Position numbers and translations under genes: made by a program. The notes beneath the pieces were generated by a model, which had not been told where the DNA came from, made no database searches, and saw only the letters and a list, made by a program, of their open reading frames with translations. This document shows positions 16,485 to 24,895 of a stretch of 50,306 nt of DNA, one piece after another (the first letter of the stretch is position 1; each line of letters opens with the position of its first letter). Origin of the DNA: DATATB01 sp036268995 (lineage in GTDB: Bacteria > Planctomycetota > Planctomycetia > Pirellulales > PNKZ01); assembly GCA_036268995.1 (NCBI GenBank), contig DATATB010000102.1:1-50306 (forward strand), given 5' to 3'.

Positions 16485-17920
16485 CAGTAGGTTTCCAGCA
16501 GCATTTCCATCGCGAGCGTTTGCGCGGCAACCAGCGTCAAGGCCAGCTTCGCGACCGGCGCGATGTGCCCCTCGCGCGCGTCGAGGGGCAACTGGCTGGC
16601 GGCGGCAATCGATACCCACGGCACGAGGAACAGCCAGATGTGCTCGACCTCGAGCGTGTAAAGCGGCAACAGGTCCACGATCAGCACTGCCGTCGCCAGG
16701 CTCAGCAAGAGCGGCCGAAGCCGACCATCGCGTCCCACGCGGCCGAGCGCTGCGCGCAGCGCCCGGCCGAACAAGACCGTCGAAGCGAGCCCGGCGCACG
16801 TAAAAAACGCCACCAGGTTCGCCACGACGAAGTGCCAGTGGCGTCCGAGCGTTTCGTGCGCAGTTCCGGCCATCTCGCGATGGTGCCCGGCCAGTGCCGT
16901 TCGGAAGGTTGCCACGGGGTCGTAGCCCGACCACGCGTAGAGCACGGCATAAAATGCCAGCGCGGCCAGCACCGCGGCGCCGAGCATGCGGCACGTCCGC
17001 GACCAAGCATCGGGCCGCAGCCACCAATCCATCACGCTCAGCACCAGCCCCCACACGGCCAGCACGGCGATCGAAAACGTCATCAGCGCCGCCATTGCGG
17101 CGCACAGCCCCGCCAGCGCGCCGTACACAAGCGGCGACTGCCGGCTGCCTTGCCAGGCCAGGTAGATGGTCCAGATCAGCGGTACGGCAAACACCGCGTC
17201 CATACTCGTGGCCGAAAACAGCGCCACGTTGGGAGCGAGCAAATAGAGGCACGTCGCCAGCCGGGCACGCGGCTCGTCCAGCACCTGCCGGGCCAGCAAA
17301 TACACGGCCGGCACGGCTAGCGATGCCGCAAAGATCGTGGCCAGCGTCGCCGGCAGCGCCCCGGGGCCCAACAGCCGTGCAACCAGCCAGAGGAACAACA
17401 CGGCTCCCGGCGGATGCGAGCGACAGTGCAGCGGCAGCGACGGCATGAGCCGCGGATACTGGGCCAGAAATTTCCGCGGCGATGCCACCTGATCGACGGC
17501 GCCGATGTAGTCGGTGGCGGTCAGCAGTTCGTAGGGCCGCGAAAGTCCGTGCGGGCCGCCATCGACGATTCCGACGCTTAGGGCAACAGCCAACTGGCAA
17601 CCGACGAGCGCGCCGATGACCCGCCAGGTGGCCCACCGGCCGCTTGTGATCAGCCGTGGCGCAAACCAGGTCACCAGACCGGCGAGGATTGCGACGGCCG
17701 GCAGGCAGCTCACTCTGAATCGCGGCGCCCAGTGCATGTAGAGCGGCAGCGGCCGCACGACGCGCTGGTCCGGACCCACGGCGCCCAATTTCAGCCCGGC
17801 TTGCTGCATCAGCCACATCAGCAGCAGGTGATAAGCGGCCAGCAGGGCCAGCAGGCCGAGGCAGGCTAGCGCCAGGCGCCGGCAATCGTGCCCTTGGGCT
17901 GGCAGCGGCGACATCTTCAT
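16481..17920 (-). CDS. Polytopic membrane glycosyltransferase-like protein (GT39/ArnT-like)
   Basis: 479 aa from ATG 17920. The frame continues upstream without a better ribosome-binding site, so the start is uncertain. About eleven hydrophobic segments are seen. After the first segment, a large loop includes RSHPPGAVLFLWLVARLLG, the kind of conserved loop found in lipid-linked sugar transferases of the GT39/RgtA-D class. Such enzymes transfer sugars from polyprenyl phosphate donors on the outer face of the membrane. Donor and acceptor are unknown. The C-terminus (LLETYW) and stop run into the 16421-16484 repeat. Confidence 0.7.
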   Translation of the reverse strand: MKMSPLPAQGHDCRRLALACLGLLALLAAYHLLLMWLMQQAGLKLGAVGPDQRVVRPLPLYMHWAPRFRVSCLPAVAILAGLVTWFAPRLITSGRWATWRVIGALVGCQLAVALSVGIVDGGPHGLSRPYELLTATDYIGAVDQVASPRKFLAQYPRLMPSLPLHCRSHPPGAVLFLWLVARLLGPGALPATLATIFAASLAVPAVYLLARQVLDEPRARLATCLYLLAPNVALFSATSMDAVFAVPLIWTIYLAWQGSRQSPLVYGALAGLCAAMAALMTFSIAVLAVWGLVLSVMDWWLRPDAWSRTCRMLGAAVLAALAFYAVLYAWSGYDPVATFRTALAGHHREMAGTAHETLGRHWHFVVANLVAFFTCAGLASTVLFGRALRAALGRVGRDGRLRPLLLSLATAVLIVDLLPLYTLEVEHIWLFLVPWVSIAAASQLPLDAREGHIAPVAKLALTLVAAQTLAMEMLLETYW

Positions 17921-18204
17921 CGTGAGCGTGTGCGTTTGGCTTGGGAGGCTCGGACGCGCGGCCCCTGCGGCCGGCGGGTAGCGATTAGACCAGATCTGCC
18001 GAATGTACCGGAAGACGAGCTTTCGGCGCCTCAAAACCCATCCGGCCGACCGGCGCCGGTGCCGGCATTACGGCAGCTTTGACCGCCGCTGGGGGGAATT
18101 TGGTCCTATAGTTTTCCGTCGCAGCCTGTTGCGACCGACGCCAGCGCGCTTGCGCCCGAAATTAAGCGTCGAGAGCAAGAGTCCCACCATTAGTTGAGTC
18201 GGCC

Positions 18205-18990
18205 ATGGATCTAGCAACCGTCGTTGGCATTTTGGGCGGCTTCGTGTTGATGATCACCGCGCTGTTCATCGCCGGCAGCCACGGTGGCGGCGTTTCGCTG
18301 GGACAGTTCGTCGACTGGCCGGCACTGATCATGGTGTGCGGCGGCGGATTGTGCGTCGTCATGACCAGCGTGCCGCTCAAGGTGTTTCTGACGCTGCCCA
18401 AAGTCGCCAAGAAGCTGCTGTTCAATAAGCTCGAAGATCACGGCGCGCTGGTCGCCGAACTGGTCAAGCTGGCCGAGTTCGCCCGCACTAACGGCCTGCT
18501 GGCCTTGGAACGCAACGTGGGCGAGATCAAAAACCACACGCTGGTGGTCGCCCTGCAAATGGCCATCGACGGCACGAACCCGGAAGTCATTCAAACCGTG
18601 CTGCACAAGGAAATGGAATCCGACGAGGCGCACATGCACGTGGATAAAAAGATGTTCGAGACGATGGGCAAGTGCGGACCGGCCTTCGGCATGATCGCCA
18701 CTCTGTTGGGCTTGATCCTGATGCTCGGCAATCTCGACGATCCCGACTCGATCGGTCCGACAATGGCCATGGCCCTGGTGGGCACGCTGTACGGTGCCGC
18801 CATGGCCAACATGATTTGCATGCCCTGCGCCGAAAAGATCGGCTTTCTCGGACACCATGAAAAGGTTGTCAAGGAAATCATCCTCGACGGCGTCCTGGCC
18901 ATTCGCGACGGCGACAGCCCACGCGTCGTCGAGCAGAAGCTGAGCAGTTATCTGGGTGCCGGGCATCAAGCACACAAGGCCGCCGCCTAA
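18205..18990 (+). CDS. motA: Flagellar motor stator protein MotA
   Basis: 261 aa with four membrane segments: N-terminal TVVGILGGFVLMITALFIAG, a second at about 32-52, and the pair at about 157-178 and 187-208. The region GKCGPAFGMIATLLGLILML carries the conserved Pro159 that couples proton flow to rotor movement. A cytoplasmic loop lies between segments two and three. With MotB it forms the 5:2 stator ring. First gene of a motA-motB-fliL operon (12-base gap, then a 4-base overlap). Confidence 0.93.
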   Translation: MDLATVVGILGGFVLMITALFIAGSHGGGVSLGQFVDWPALIMVCGGGLCVVMTSVPLKVFLTLPKVAKKLLFNKLEDHGALVAELVKLAEFARTNGLLALERNVGEIKNHTLVVALQMAIDGTNPEVIQTVLHKEMESDEAHMHVDKKMFETMGKCGPAFGMIATLLGLILMLGNLDDPDSIGPTMAMALVGTLYGAAMANMICMPCAEKIGFLGHHEKVVKEIILDGVLAIRDGDSPRVVEQKLSSYLGAGHQAHKAAA

Positions 18991-19002
18991 GGACCGCCAG
19001 GC

Positions 19003-19710
19003 ATGTCGGGCAAAGCTTGCCACTGCGAAGAAGGGTTGCCGGAATGGATCATGTCCTATGCCGACATGATCACCATTCTCATGGCCTTCTTTGTCGTCAT
19101 GTACTCGATGGCCGGTCAAAAGGACGTGAAGAAGGAACAGGCCGTCATGAATTCGCTGCGGCTCTGGCTGGGCGGCGTGCAAGCTCCCTGGCCCGACCTG
19201 CACTCCACCGGCACGGCCAGCAGCAAGGGGCACGGCGGCGGCCCGCGCGATGGACGTTCGAAGATGCCGGCGGTCGCCCGCGGGCTTACGGCCGGCGGCG
19301 ATGCGCTGTATTTCGATGCCACCGAGCCCGGCCTGTCGCCCGCCCTGCAGAAGCAACTGCGCAAGGCTGCCGAGGGTCTGGCCGGCAAGCGTCATCTGAT
19401 CGAAATCCGCGGCGTGGCCAGCAACCGGCCCCTTCCGGCCGGCTCGCCTTATCACGATGCGGTGGACCTGACGTTCGCCCGCTGCCGCCAGACGCGAGAT
19501 TATCTGGCTTCGCTGGGCATCGAACCGGAGCGCATGCAGTTGGTGTTGGCCAGCACGTCCGACCCGGCCGTCAGCGCCGACGATCCCCAATTGCTGAATC
19601 ACGATGCCCGGATCGACATCATGCTGATGGGGCGGTTCATCAGCGGCGCAAGCCACGACCGTCCGGCGGCTTCGGGGCACCAGCAGCCTGTTAAGGCGGA
19701 CGAACCATGA
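19003..19710 (+). CDS. motB: Flagellar motor stator protein MotB (OmpA-like domain)
   Basis: 235 aa. The short cytoplasmic N-terminus is followed by LPEWIMSYADMITILMAFFVVMYSM: one membrane span with the essential proton-accepting Asp21. A linker leads to an OmpA/Pal-type peptidoglycan-binding domain (about 95-215: LIEIRGVASNRP, FARCRQTRDYLASLGI, DARIDIML). The domain fixes the stator to the wall. Planctomycetes have peptidoglycan, so anchoring is plausible. An unusual CHCEE near the N-terminus may bind metal. Confidence 0.92.
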   Translation: MSGKACHCEEGLPEWIMSYADMITILMAFFVVMYSMAGQKDVKKEQAVMNSLRLWLGGVQAPWPDLHSTGTASSKGHGGGPRDGRSKMPAVARGLTAGGDALYFDATEPGLSPALQKQLRKAAEGLAGKRHLIEIRGVASNRPLPAGSPYHDAVDLTFARCRQTRDYLASLGIEPERMQLVLASTSDPAVSADDPQLLNHDARIDIMLMGRFISGASHDRPAASGHQQPVKADEP

Positions 19711-20264
19711 CGACTCCCCGCGTGCAACGACGTTGGTACTTGCGCTTGCCGGCGCTGCTGCTGCTGATTGCCATCGGCGTCGGCCAGATGTTGCTGGCCT
19801 TGGTCTTTTTGCGCAACGTGCCCCCGGCGACTGCCGAGGTGGCGACCCCCGCGGCCGCAACACCCGGCGAACATCCGGTCGCCAAGGCGGAGCATCCGGC
19901 CCCCGCGGCGCATGGCGGCCACGGTGGGCACGGCGAGCATGGCCACGAATCGGAGGTCGATCTCGGCAGCTTCGCCATGACCGTCCCGCCGTCGAAAGAA
20001 CATGCGACGCTGCTGGTCAGCTTCCACCTGTACGGCACGATCCAGGAGTCGCAGCACACCGAATTCAGCGAGCGTTACGAGACCTTCGAACACCGCATCC
20101 GGCAGGAAGTGTTGCTGGCCGTGCGCCACTTGAACCTGGCCGCCTTGACCGATCCGTCGCTGACGGAGTTCAAAGCGCAACTGCTGACGCGCATCAATCG
20201 CGTGTTGGGCCACGCCGCGCTGGGCGATTTGATCTTTAGCGACGTTGCCATTCTCGAGCCGTAA
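19707..20264 (+). CDS. fliL: FliL-family flagellar basal body-associated protein
   Basis: 185 aa. ATGA overlap with motB. One membrane span (LPALLLLIAIGVGQMLLALVFL, about 14-35), then an Ala/Pro/His-rich linker with HGGHGGHGEHGHE, then a periplasmic FliL-type domain (VDLGSFAMTVP, LLVSFHLYG, IRQEVLLAVRHL, LLTRINRVLG). FliL surrounds stators and supports torque. The histidine cluster could bind metal, which is not typical of the family. Assignment rests on topology and operon position. Confidence 0.75.
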   Translation: MTTPRVQRRWYLRLPALLLLIAIGVGQMLLALVFLRNVPPATAEVATPAAATPGEHPVAKAEHPAPAAHGGHGGHGEHGHESEVDLGSFAMTVPPSKEHATLLVSFHLYGTIQESQHTEFSERYETFEHRIRQEVLLAVRHLNLAALTDPSLTEFKAQLLTRINRVLGHAALGDLIFSDVAILEP

Positions 20265-20274
20265 TCGGCGCGTC

Positions 20275-21402
20275 TTACGAAGCGCGCCGCCGCTTGCTCG
20301 GCCGGCGCACGTCCCGCTTCAAATGCTGTTGCAACATGGCCAGCACCGCAGCCTCGGTGGGCGACAGCTTGTCCAGCGGCTGGCGCAGTCGACGCTCGGC
20401 GCGTTGCTTGAGCGTGCGGCTCAGCGAGCGGTCCAGGTAGGCGTTGAAGATCTCGGGGTGGATGTAGCACTTGCGGCACACGGTCTTGGTATTGCCTAGC
20501 GCGGCGGCCACGCGCTCGATGGCGCGCACCATGTTGCGCTTGGCTGCCGCCTGCGAATCGAAGTCCTCGAATTCGCGCAGGGCCTTGGCGGCCAATACCG
20601 TGCCGGCCCAGGTCCTAAAATCCTTGGCCGTGAACGCATCGCCGGCGATCTCGCCCAGGTATTCGTTGACGTCGGACGACGTAACGTCGTGCGTGGCCCC
20701 TTCGGCGTCGACATAGCCGAACAGCTCTTGGCCGGGAAGATCCTGGCAGGCATCCACGACGCGCGCCAGTCGGGCGTCGCCCAACTCGATTTCGTGATCG
20801 ACCCCGCTCTTTCCGCGAAACTCGAACCGCAGCTTCCGACGCCCGACGCGCACGTGGTCGTTACGCATCGTCGTCAGCCCGAACGAATGGTTGCTGCGCG
20901 CGTATTCGTCGTTGCCCACGCGAATCAGCGTCGTCTCCAGCAACCGCACGACGGCGGCCAGCACTTTGTTCTTGGGAAGACCACGCCGGGCAAGATCTCG
21001 CTTCACGCGCCGGCGAATCTTTGGCAGTGCCCGGGCGAAGGCGACCATCTTGTGGTATTTCGTCGCATCGCGCACCTCTCGCCAACGCGCGTGGTAGCGA
21101 TATTGCTTGCGGTGTCGCGCATCGCGGCCGGTGGCCTGCAAATGACCATTGGCGATGGGACAAATCCAGACGTCGGTCCAAGCCGGCGGCACCGCCAGCG
21201 CGCGAATGCGAGCCAGCGTCTCGCGATTGCGGACGCGCTTGCCGCGGGGGCCGAAATAGGCAAACCGCCCGCGCTCAACTCGACGGCTGATGCCCACCAT
21301 GTCGTCGTTTACATACCGCAGCCGGGCAAGGTGCGCGGCAGCCGCCGGGTCGAGCGCGGGCAACATTCCGGGGGCCGTACGAGCTGTCACGTCCAAAACC
21401 AC
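20275..21402 (-). CDS. DNA topoisomerase IB
   Basis: 375 aa (GTG start at 21402; ATG 21369 is an alternative). Poxvirus/bacterial-type TopIB: N-terminal DNA-binding domain with GKRVRNRETLARIRALAVPPAW and TGRDARHRKQYRYH; catalytic domain with NDEYARSNHSFGLTTMRN, KDFRTWAGT (catalytic Arg), and CRKCYIHPEIFNAYL holding the nucleophile Tyr313. It relaxes supercoils by a 3'-phosphotyrosyl intermediate. The basic tail (RPSKRRR) may add DNA affinity. It converges on fliL with a ten-base gap and is functionally unrelated. Confidence 0.94.
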   Translation of the reverse strand: MVLDVTARTAPGMLPALDPAAAAHLARLRYVNDDMVGISRRVERGRFAYFGPRGKRVRNRETLARIRALAVPPAWTDVWICPIANGHLQATGRDARHRKQYRYHARWREVRDATKYHKMVAFARALPKIRRRVKRDLARRGLPKNKVLAAVVRLLETTLIRVGNDEYARSNHSFGLTTMRNDHVRVGRRKLRFEFRGKSGVDHEIELGDARLARVVDACQDLPGQELFGYVDAEGATHDVTSSDVNEYLGEIAGDAFTAKDFRTWAGTVLAAKALREFEDFDSQAAAKRNMVRAIERVAAALGNTKTVCRKCYIHPEIFNAYLDRSLSRTLKQRAERRLRQPLDKLSPTEAAVLAMLQQHLKRDVRRPSKRRRAS

Positions 21403-21725
21403 TTTCGAAGCTGCTGTGTCATGCTGCCGTTCGGTTCAAACCCGTCCCAGATGTCGGCGGCAGCGTTGCAAACTCGATGCCGCCGGACCCGCCATCGCCC
21501 GATCTCGGGGTCTGGAAATCCAGGTCAAAGGGTCGGCGGAGCCGTGCGAAGAGCGAAATCCCCATGCGCCGTTAAATTAAAAAATCGCAATCATTTGGTG
21601 CTGGCTGGCCCTACGGTTAGCATGGGCGGTTACCCAGGCGGGCGCCATGTCATTTTGACGCGGTGCACGGGCGTTCAGAGGCACCTGGGGTACGCCACTT
21701 AGTACCCGAACTACGGAACGAGACT
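21403..21725. other. Intergenic region
   Basis: 322 bases between the divergent topoisomerase and small lipoprotein genes. It contains an AT-rich segment (21572-21594, AAATTAAAAAATCG) that may be a promoter. No repeat or RNA gene seen. Confidence 0.35.
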
Positions 21726-21950
21726 ATGGTGCCCGCCATGCCCGGGCTAACTGGGCCGTGGTTTGTGTTTGCGCTCGCGCTGGCCATACCAGCCGCCGGC
21801 TGCAAGCCGCACACGCAACAGGCCCAGCGGACGGCGCCGCCATCGGCCAGCCAGCCGTCGGCCGAACAAGCGGATTACGCCGGCCAATCGTCGGTTTCAC
21901 GCAGCTCGAGTTCAAGAGGCTGTTCCGGCCGCCGAAAATCCGGCGAGTGA
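21726..21950 (+). CDS. Possible small lipoprotein
   Basis: 74 aa. Start ATG 21726 with a weak GGAACGAG upstream. The N-terminus GPWFVFALALAIPAAGC is a good lipoprotein signal (Cys26). The rest is Ser/Gln/Arg-rich without structure and ends in a string of Ser/Arg, which may mean a decayed or frameshifted gene. The signal peptide is the only support. Confidence 0.4.
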   Translation: MVPAMPGLTGPWFVFALALAIPAAGCKPHTQQAQRTAPPSASQPSAEQADYAGQSSVSRSSSSRGCSGRRKSGE

Positions 21951-22078
21951 TCGGCACTTCGCGGCAATCGCATCGCCCAATTGGCCGCCAGCCCCCAGGC
22001 CGATAAATTGGAGTCTGGCCGGCTTCGAACCTTGCCGCGCCCATTCTTCCCAGGCCGCCAGTCACCGACGCGCATCTA

Positions 22079-23185
22079 ATGGACGTAAAACCGCTCGACC
22101 TTAGCAAACTCCGCGTGCTGCCGCTGGCCAATCGCCAGTCGCTCACCCGGGCTGACGATATTCTGCTCGATCCAGACCGCCCGCCCAAAGCCTGTCCGCC
22201 GGCGGTGGCCGCGTTGATCGACGATTGTGCCCAACGCATCGTCGCTGCCCGGCGCCGCGACGCGAGCGTCATGCTGATTTACGGCGCTCATCTGTTGCGC
22301 AACGGAACGGCCCGCATTCTTGAGCGCATGATGGCCGCCGGCTGGCTCACCCATCTGGCCACCAACGGCGCGGGCACGATCCACGATTGGGAATACGCCT
22401 GGTTCGGCGCGTCGACCGAAAGCGTCGAAATGAACGTGGCCCAAGGCACCTTCGGCACCTGGCACGAAACGGCCACTAACATTCACCTGGCGCTCATGGC
22501 CGGCGCGCTGGAAGGGCTCGGCTACGGCCGATCGTTGGGCAAATTTATCTATGAGGACGGCGCCACGCTGCCCACGACCGACGAGCTGACCGCCGCCATT
22601 ACCAGTCAGCCGGGCCATCCGCTGACCGCCGCGCGTGCCGACTTGTTGCGCGCGATGACCACGCAAGGCTGGCCCGCCGGCCGCGTGAAGGTCGAGCACC
22701 GTTGGAAGCAGGCGTCGATCATCGGCCAGGCCTTTCGCCATGGCGTGCCCGTGACGGTGCATCCGGGCATTGGCTACGACATCATTTCGAATCATCCGGT
22801 CTTCAACGGTGCCGCCATCGGCCGGGCCGCCGAGTGGGATTTCAAGCTGTTTGGCGGTTCCGTGGCCGGGCTCGAAGGCGGCGTGGCCATGTCCGTCGGC
22901 TCGGCCATCATGGGTCCGCAGGTTTTCGAGAAGAGCGTGAGTTGCGTCAACAACCTGCGGCTGCAAGGCGGCCAGAGCGTGCTCGACAACCACGCCATTT
23001 ACGTCGTCGATTTGCAGGACGGCGGCGGTTGGGACTGGAGCCAAGGCGAGCCGCCCAAGACCAATGCCGCCTATTACCTGCGCTTCTGCAAAAGCTTTTC
23101 CCGCATGGGCGGCCTCATGCACTATCTGCAATGCGACAACGCCGCCTTCATCCACAACCTCTACCACGCCCTGCGGTCGAAATAG
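22079..23185 (+). CDS. Conserved protein, deoxyhypusine synthase-like architecture (low certainty)
   Basis: 368 aa, soluble. Notable motifs: THLATNGAGTIHDWEYAW, TESVEMNVAQGTFGTWHE, GYGRSLGKFIYEDG, SIIGQAFRHGVPVTVHPGIG and AEWDFKLFGGSVAGLEGG. The glycine/alanine-rich strand-turn pattern and the SIxxxAxxxxVPVxxPG segment resemble deoxyhypusine/homospermidine synthases, which transfer an aminobutyl group using NAD and spermidine. The active-site lysine region is not obvious, so I make no functional claim. Followed by a hairpin 24 bases after the stop. Confidence 0.7.
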   Translation: MDVKPLDLSKLRVLPLANRQSLTRADDILLDPDRPPKACPPAVAALIDDCAQRIVAARRRDASVMLIYGAHLLRNGTARILERMMAAGWLTHLATNGAGTIHDWEYAWFGASTESVEMNVAQGTFGTWHETATNIHLALMAGALEGLGYGRSLGKFIYEDGATLPTTDELTAAITSQPGHPLTAARADLLRAMTTQGWPAGRVKVEHRWKQASIIGQAFRHGVPVTVHPGIGYDIISNHPVFNGAAIGRAAEWDFKLFGGSVAGLEGGVAMSVGSAIMGPQVFEKSVSCVNNLRLQGGQSVLDNHAIYVVDLQDGGGWDWSQGEPPKTNAAYYLRFCKSFSRMGGLMHYLQCDNAAFIHNLYHALRSK

Positions 23186-23205
23186 CCCGGCCCGTCGTCG
23201 TGTCT

Positions 23206-23243
23206 CCCCTCTCTCCTTGCAGGAGAGGGATTGGGGGTGAGGG
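23206..23243 (+). terminator. Hairpin after the 22079-23185 gene, CCCTCTC repeat family
   Basis: CTCTCCT (23211-23217) pairs with AGGAGAG (23221-23227), extended by CC/GG; GGGGGTGAGGGG follows. No U-run, so not a classical terminator. The same layout (CCCTCTC stem, then GGGTGAGGG) is found in reverse orientation inside the 10158-10258 element. Confidence 0.5.
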
Positions 23244-23310
23244 GTAGGAGCGCTCACGACCTAAGCGCTTAGCTGTCGTGCATCATCGAGCTGTTCCGGC
23301 GGCTGGCCGC

Positions 23311-23352
23311 CTACTGACCACTGACCACTGACAACGGACCACTGACAACGGA
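23311..23352. repeat. Six consecutive heptamers (CCACTGA / CAACGGA)
   Basis: Exact period of seven: CTACTGA, CCACTGA, CCACTGA, CAACGGA, CCACTGA, CAACGGA. It ends nine bases before the stop of the minus-strand thioesterase-like gene. On the plus strand TGA falls in all three frames (23315, 23322, 23329). Not a CRISPR: no spacers. Confidence 0.85.
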
Positions 23353-23361
23353 CCATGCGTC

Positions 23362-23937
23362 TCAGGCATTTTGCGGCAGCAGCAGCGCCAGCGTTACTTC
23401 ACCCTCGCTGAACCCGCCATCGTCGTCGAAGAACTTGATGTGGTTGGTGCTGAACATGCAGTTGGGCGTGGCACGCACCTTGCCGATCTCGAGCTCTCCG
23501 TAGAACTGCTTGCCGCGAATCTCCTTCTTGAACTTGCTGGCCAGGTTCACGATCAGCATCGACGACAGTTGCTTGTTTGCGAAGTTCTCGGCATTCAGCA
23601 CCCTCAACCGGTCGCCCGACTCCGAGTAACGCTCCGGAAAGTAGCCCGTCACGAAGCCGTGGGCGTACATCACGTAAGCCAGTTGATTGAAGCAAATGTT
23701 GAACTCGACAGCGTTGAAGTGCCCCGTCGACTGGATGTAGCACGACTTTTCGATGCGGAACACACCCCGGGCCGAAATGTCCAGCGGCGCGTCGAACCCA
23801 GCGTCCTTCTTCGGCCGAAGGCTGACCGCGACTTCCTTCAGATAAGTCGTGTGGTCGAAGTACGGCGAGAGCACGTCCGAGACGAAGCTCGGGGCAAGCG
23901 TTTGGCAGCTTTCGGCGGTTTTCATCAAGGCGATCAT
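23362..23937 (-). CDS. FcoT/ScoD-family thioesterase-fold protein (isonitrile-type biosynthesis)
   Basis: 191 aa, ATG 23937 with AAGGAG upstream. Motifs YIQSTGHFNAVE, CFNQLAYVMYA and QLSSMLIVNLASKF are what I recall as the signature of M. tuberculosis FcoT (Rv0098) and Streptomyces ScoD, a hotdog-fold family. Published work on that family describes long-chain acyl-CoA hydrolysis for Rv0098, and addition of glycine to an enoyl thioester for the isonitrile pathway. The gene just upstream is a ScoE-like oxygenase in the same direction (76-base gap), the same pair as Rv0097-Rv0098. No ligase, carrier protein or NRPS is in the flanks. Function is inferred from family plus context. Confidence 0.82.
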   Translation of the reverse strand: MIALMKTAESCQTLAPSFVSDVLSPYFDHTTYLKEVAVSLRPKKDAGFDAPLDISARGVFRIEKSCYIQSTGHFNAVEFNICFNQLAYVMYAHGFVTGYFPERYSESGDRLRVLNAENFANKQLSSMLIVNLASKFKKEIRGKQFYGELEIGKVRATPNCMFSTNHIKFFDDDGGFSEGEVTLALLLPQNA

Positions 23938-24013
23938 GGCGAGGCTCCTTCAGGTTCAGCGTTTGGCTTTTAGTCGCATCAGCACAATTAAAAGCGGCAT
24001 CCGGTCGCGGATG

Positions 24014-24895
24014 TTACGCGCTCAGTGCGTAGCCGTCGTTGATGCTGATGCGGAACATCATCGTGTCCTCTTCCTTCTCGACTTGCTCCAGGACGTCTCC
24101 GCTGGCGGACTCGTAGCGGCCGCTCTTGTGAAGCAGATAGCGGTTGTCCCAGATGATGACGTCGCCTTCCTCCCACAGCACGCTCTTGGTGAAGGCTCCA
24201 CTCTCGGCAAAGTCGATGAGCTCCTGCCGCAGCCCGCTCAGCTTGTTCCGCGAGGCATCGGTGATGGCGACGGTGAACCCGCTGCTCACGAACAGGATTT
24301 TCGTCTTGGTCACCGGATGGGTGATGACGGCCGGGTGATAAGCCGGCGCTACCGTCTTGTCGATGATCTTCAGGATCTCGCAGATATCGAGTCCCGCGTC
24401 GGCTTCGCGAACTTTGTAGCGGAAACGCCCGCTGTGGACCGACAGCGCGTCGTTGATCTGATTCTTAAGGCCGGCCGGCAGGGCGGCGTACACCTCGCTC
24501 AGATCGATGAAGTCGGTCCGCCGGCGGTAGAGTTTCGGAATGATCCGCGGCGTGAGCATCGTCAGCGGGATCGGTTGCTGCAGGAACGACGTGTCCGAGT
24601 GCCAGTAGCCGCCGGTGCGTGCGACGCCCATCGTCTGGCCTTCGCGCTTGACGTTTGACGACACGAAGATCAGCGGATGCTCGGGGTGGTGATAGTTGCT
24701 CTGCAGGTAGGGCACCGGCTGGCCGAACCGATGGGCCACGTCGCAGAACTCCGCGGGCGTCAGCTCCTGGCCTTTGATGATGACGGCACGGTGTTCGTAC
24801 AGCCGGCTCTTGATCTGCTCGATTTCGCCTGCGTTGGCGGCCAACAGGTTTACGCCTCGCACGTTGGCGCCGAATTCTCTTGTTTCGAACTGCAT
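24014..24895 (-). CDS. TauD/ScoE-family Fe(II)/2-oxoglutarate oxygenase
   Basis: 293 aa, ATG 24895 with AAGGAG six bases upstream. Jelly-roll oxygenase: metal triad His99-x-Asp101 (GGYWHSDTSF) and His256 (NRYLLHKSG), with Arg282 as likely 2-oxoglutarate anchor. The segments SNYHHPEHP, FVSSNVKREG and FRYKVREAD match what I recall of ScoE and Rv0097, which convert an N-carboxymethyl 3-amino acyl group to an isonitrile by oxidative decarboxylation. Lys161 may correspond to the ScoE substrate-binding lysine. A taurine-type dioxygenase is the alternative, but the FcoT-like partner next door favours the isonitrile role. Genes divergent to the right suggest a promoter in 24896-25177. Confidence 0.85.
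   Translation of the reverse strand: MQFETREFGANVRGVNLLAANAGEIEQIKSRLYEHRAVIIKGQELTPAEFCDVAHRFGQPVPYLQSNYHHPEHPLIFVSSNVKREGQTMGVARTGGYWHSDTSFLQQPIPLTMLTPRIIPKLYRRRTDFIDLSEVYAALPAGLKNQINDALSVHSGRFRYKVREADAGLDICEILKIIDKTVAPAYHPAVITHPVTKTKILFVSSGFTVAITDASRNKLSGLRQELIDFAESGAFTKSVLWEEGDVIIWDNRYLLHKSGRYESASGDVLEQVEKEEDTMMFRISINDGYALSA

Noticed and set aside
18107..18112. TATAGT as -10 of the motA operon
   Set aside because: The only TTGACC upstream is 22 bases away, too far for a standard promoter.
23311..23352. CRISPR-like array
   Set aside because: Repeat unit is seven bases with no spacers and no cas genes.
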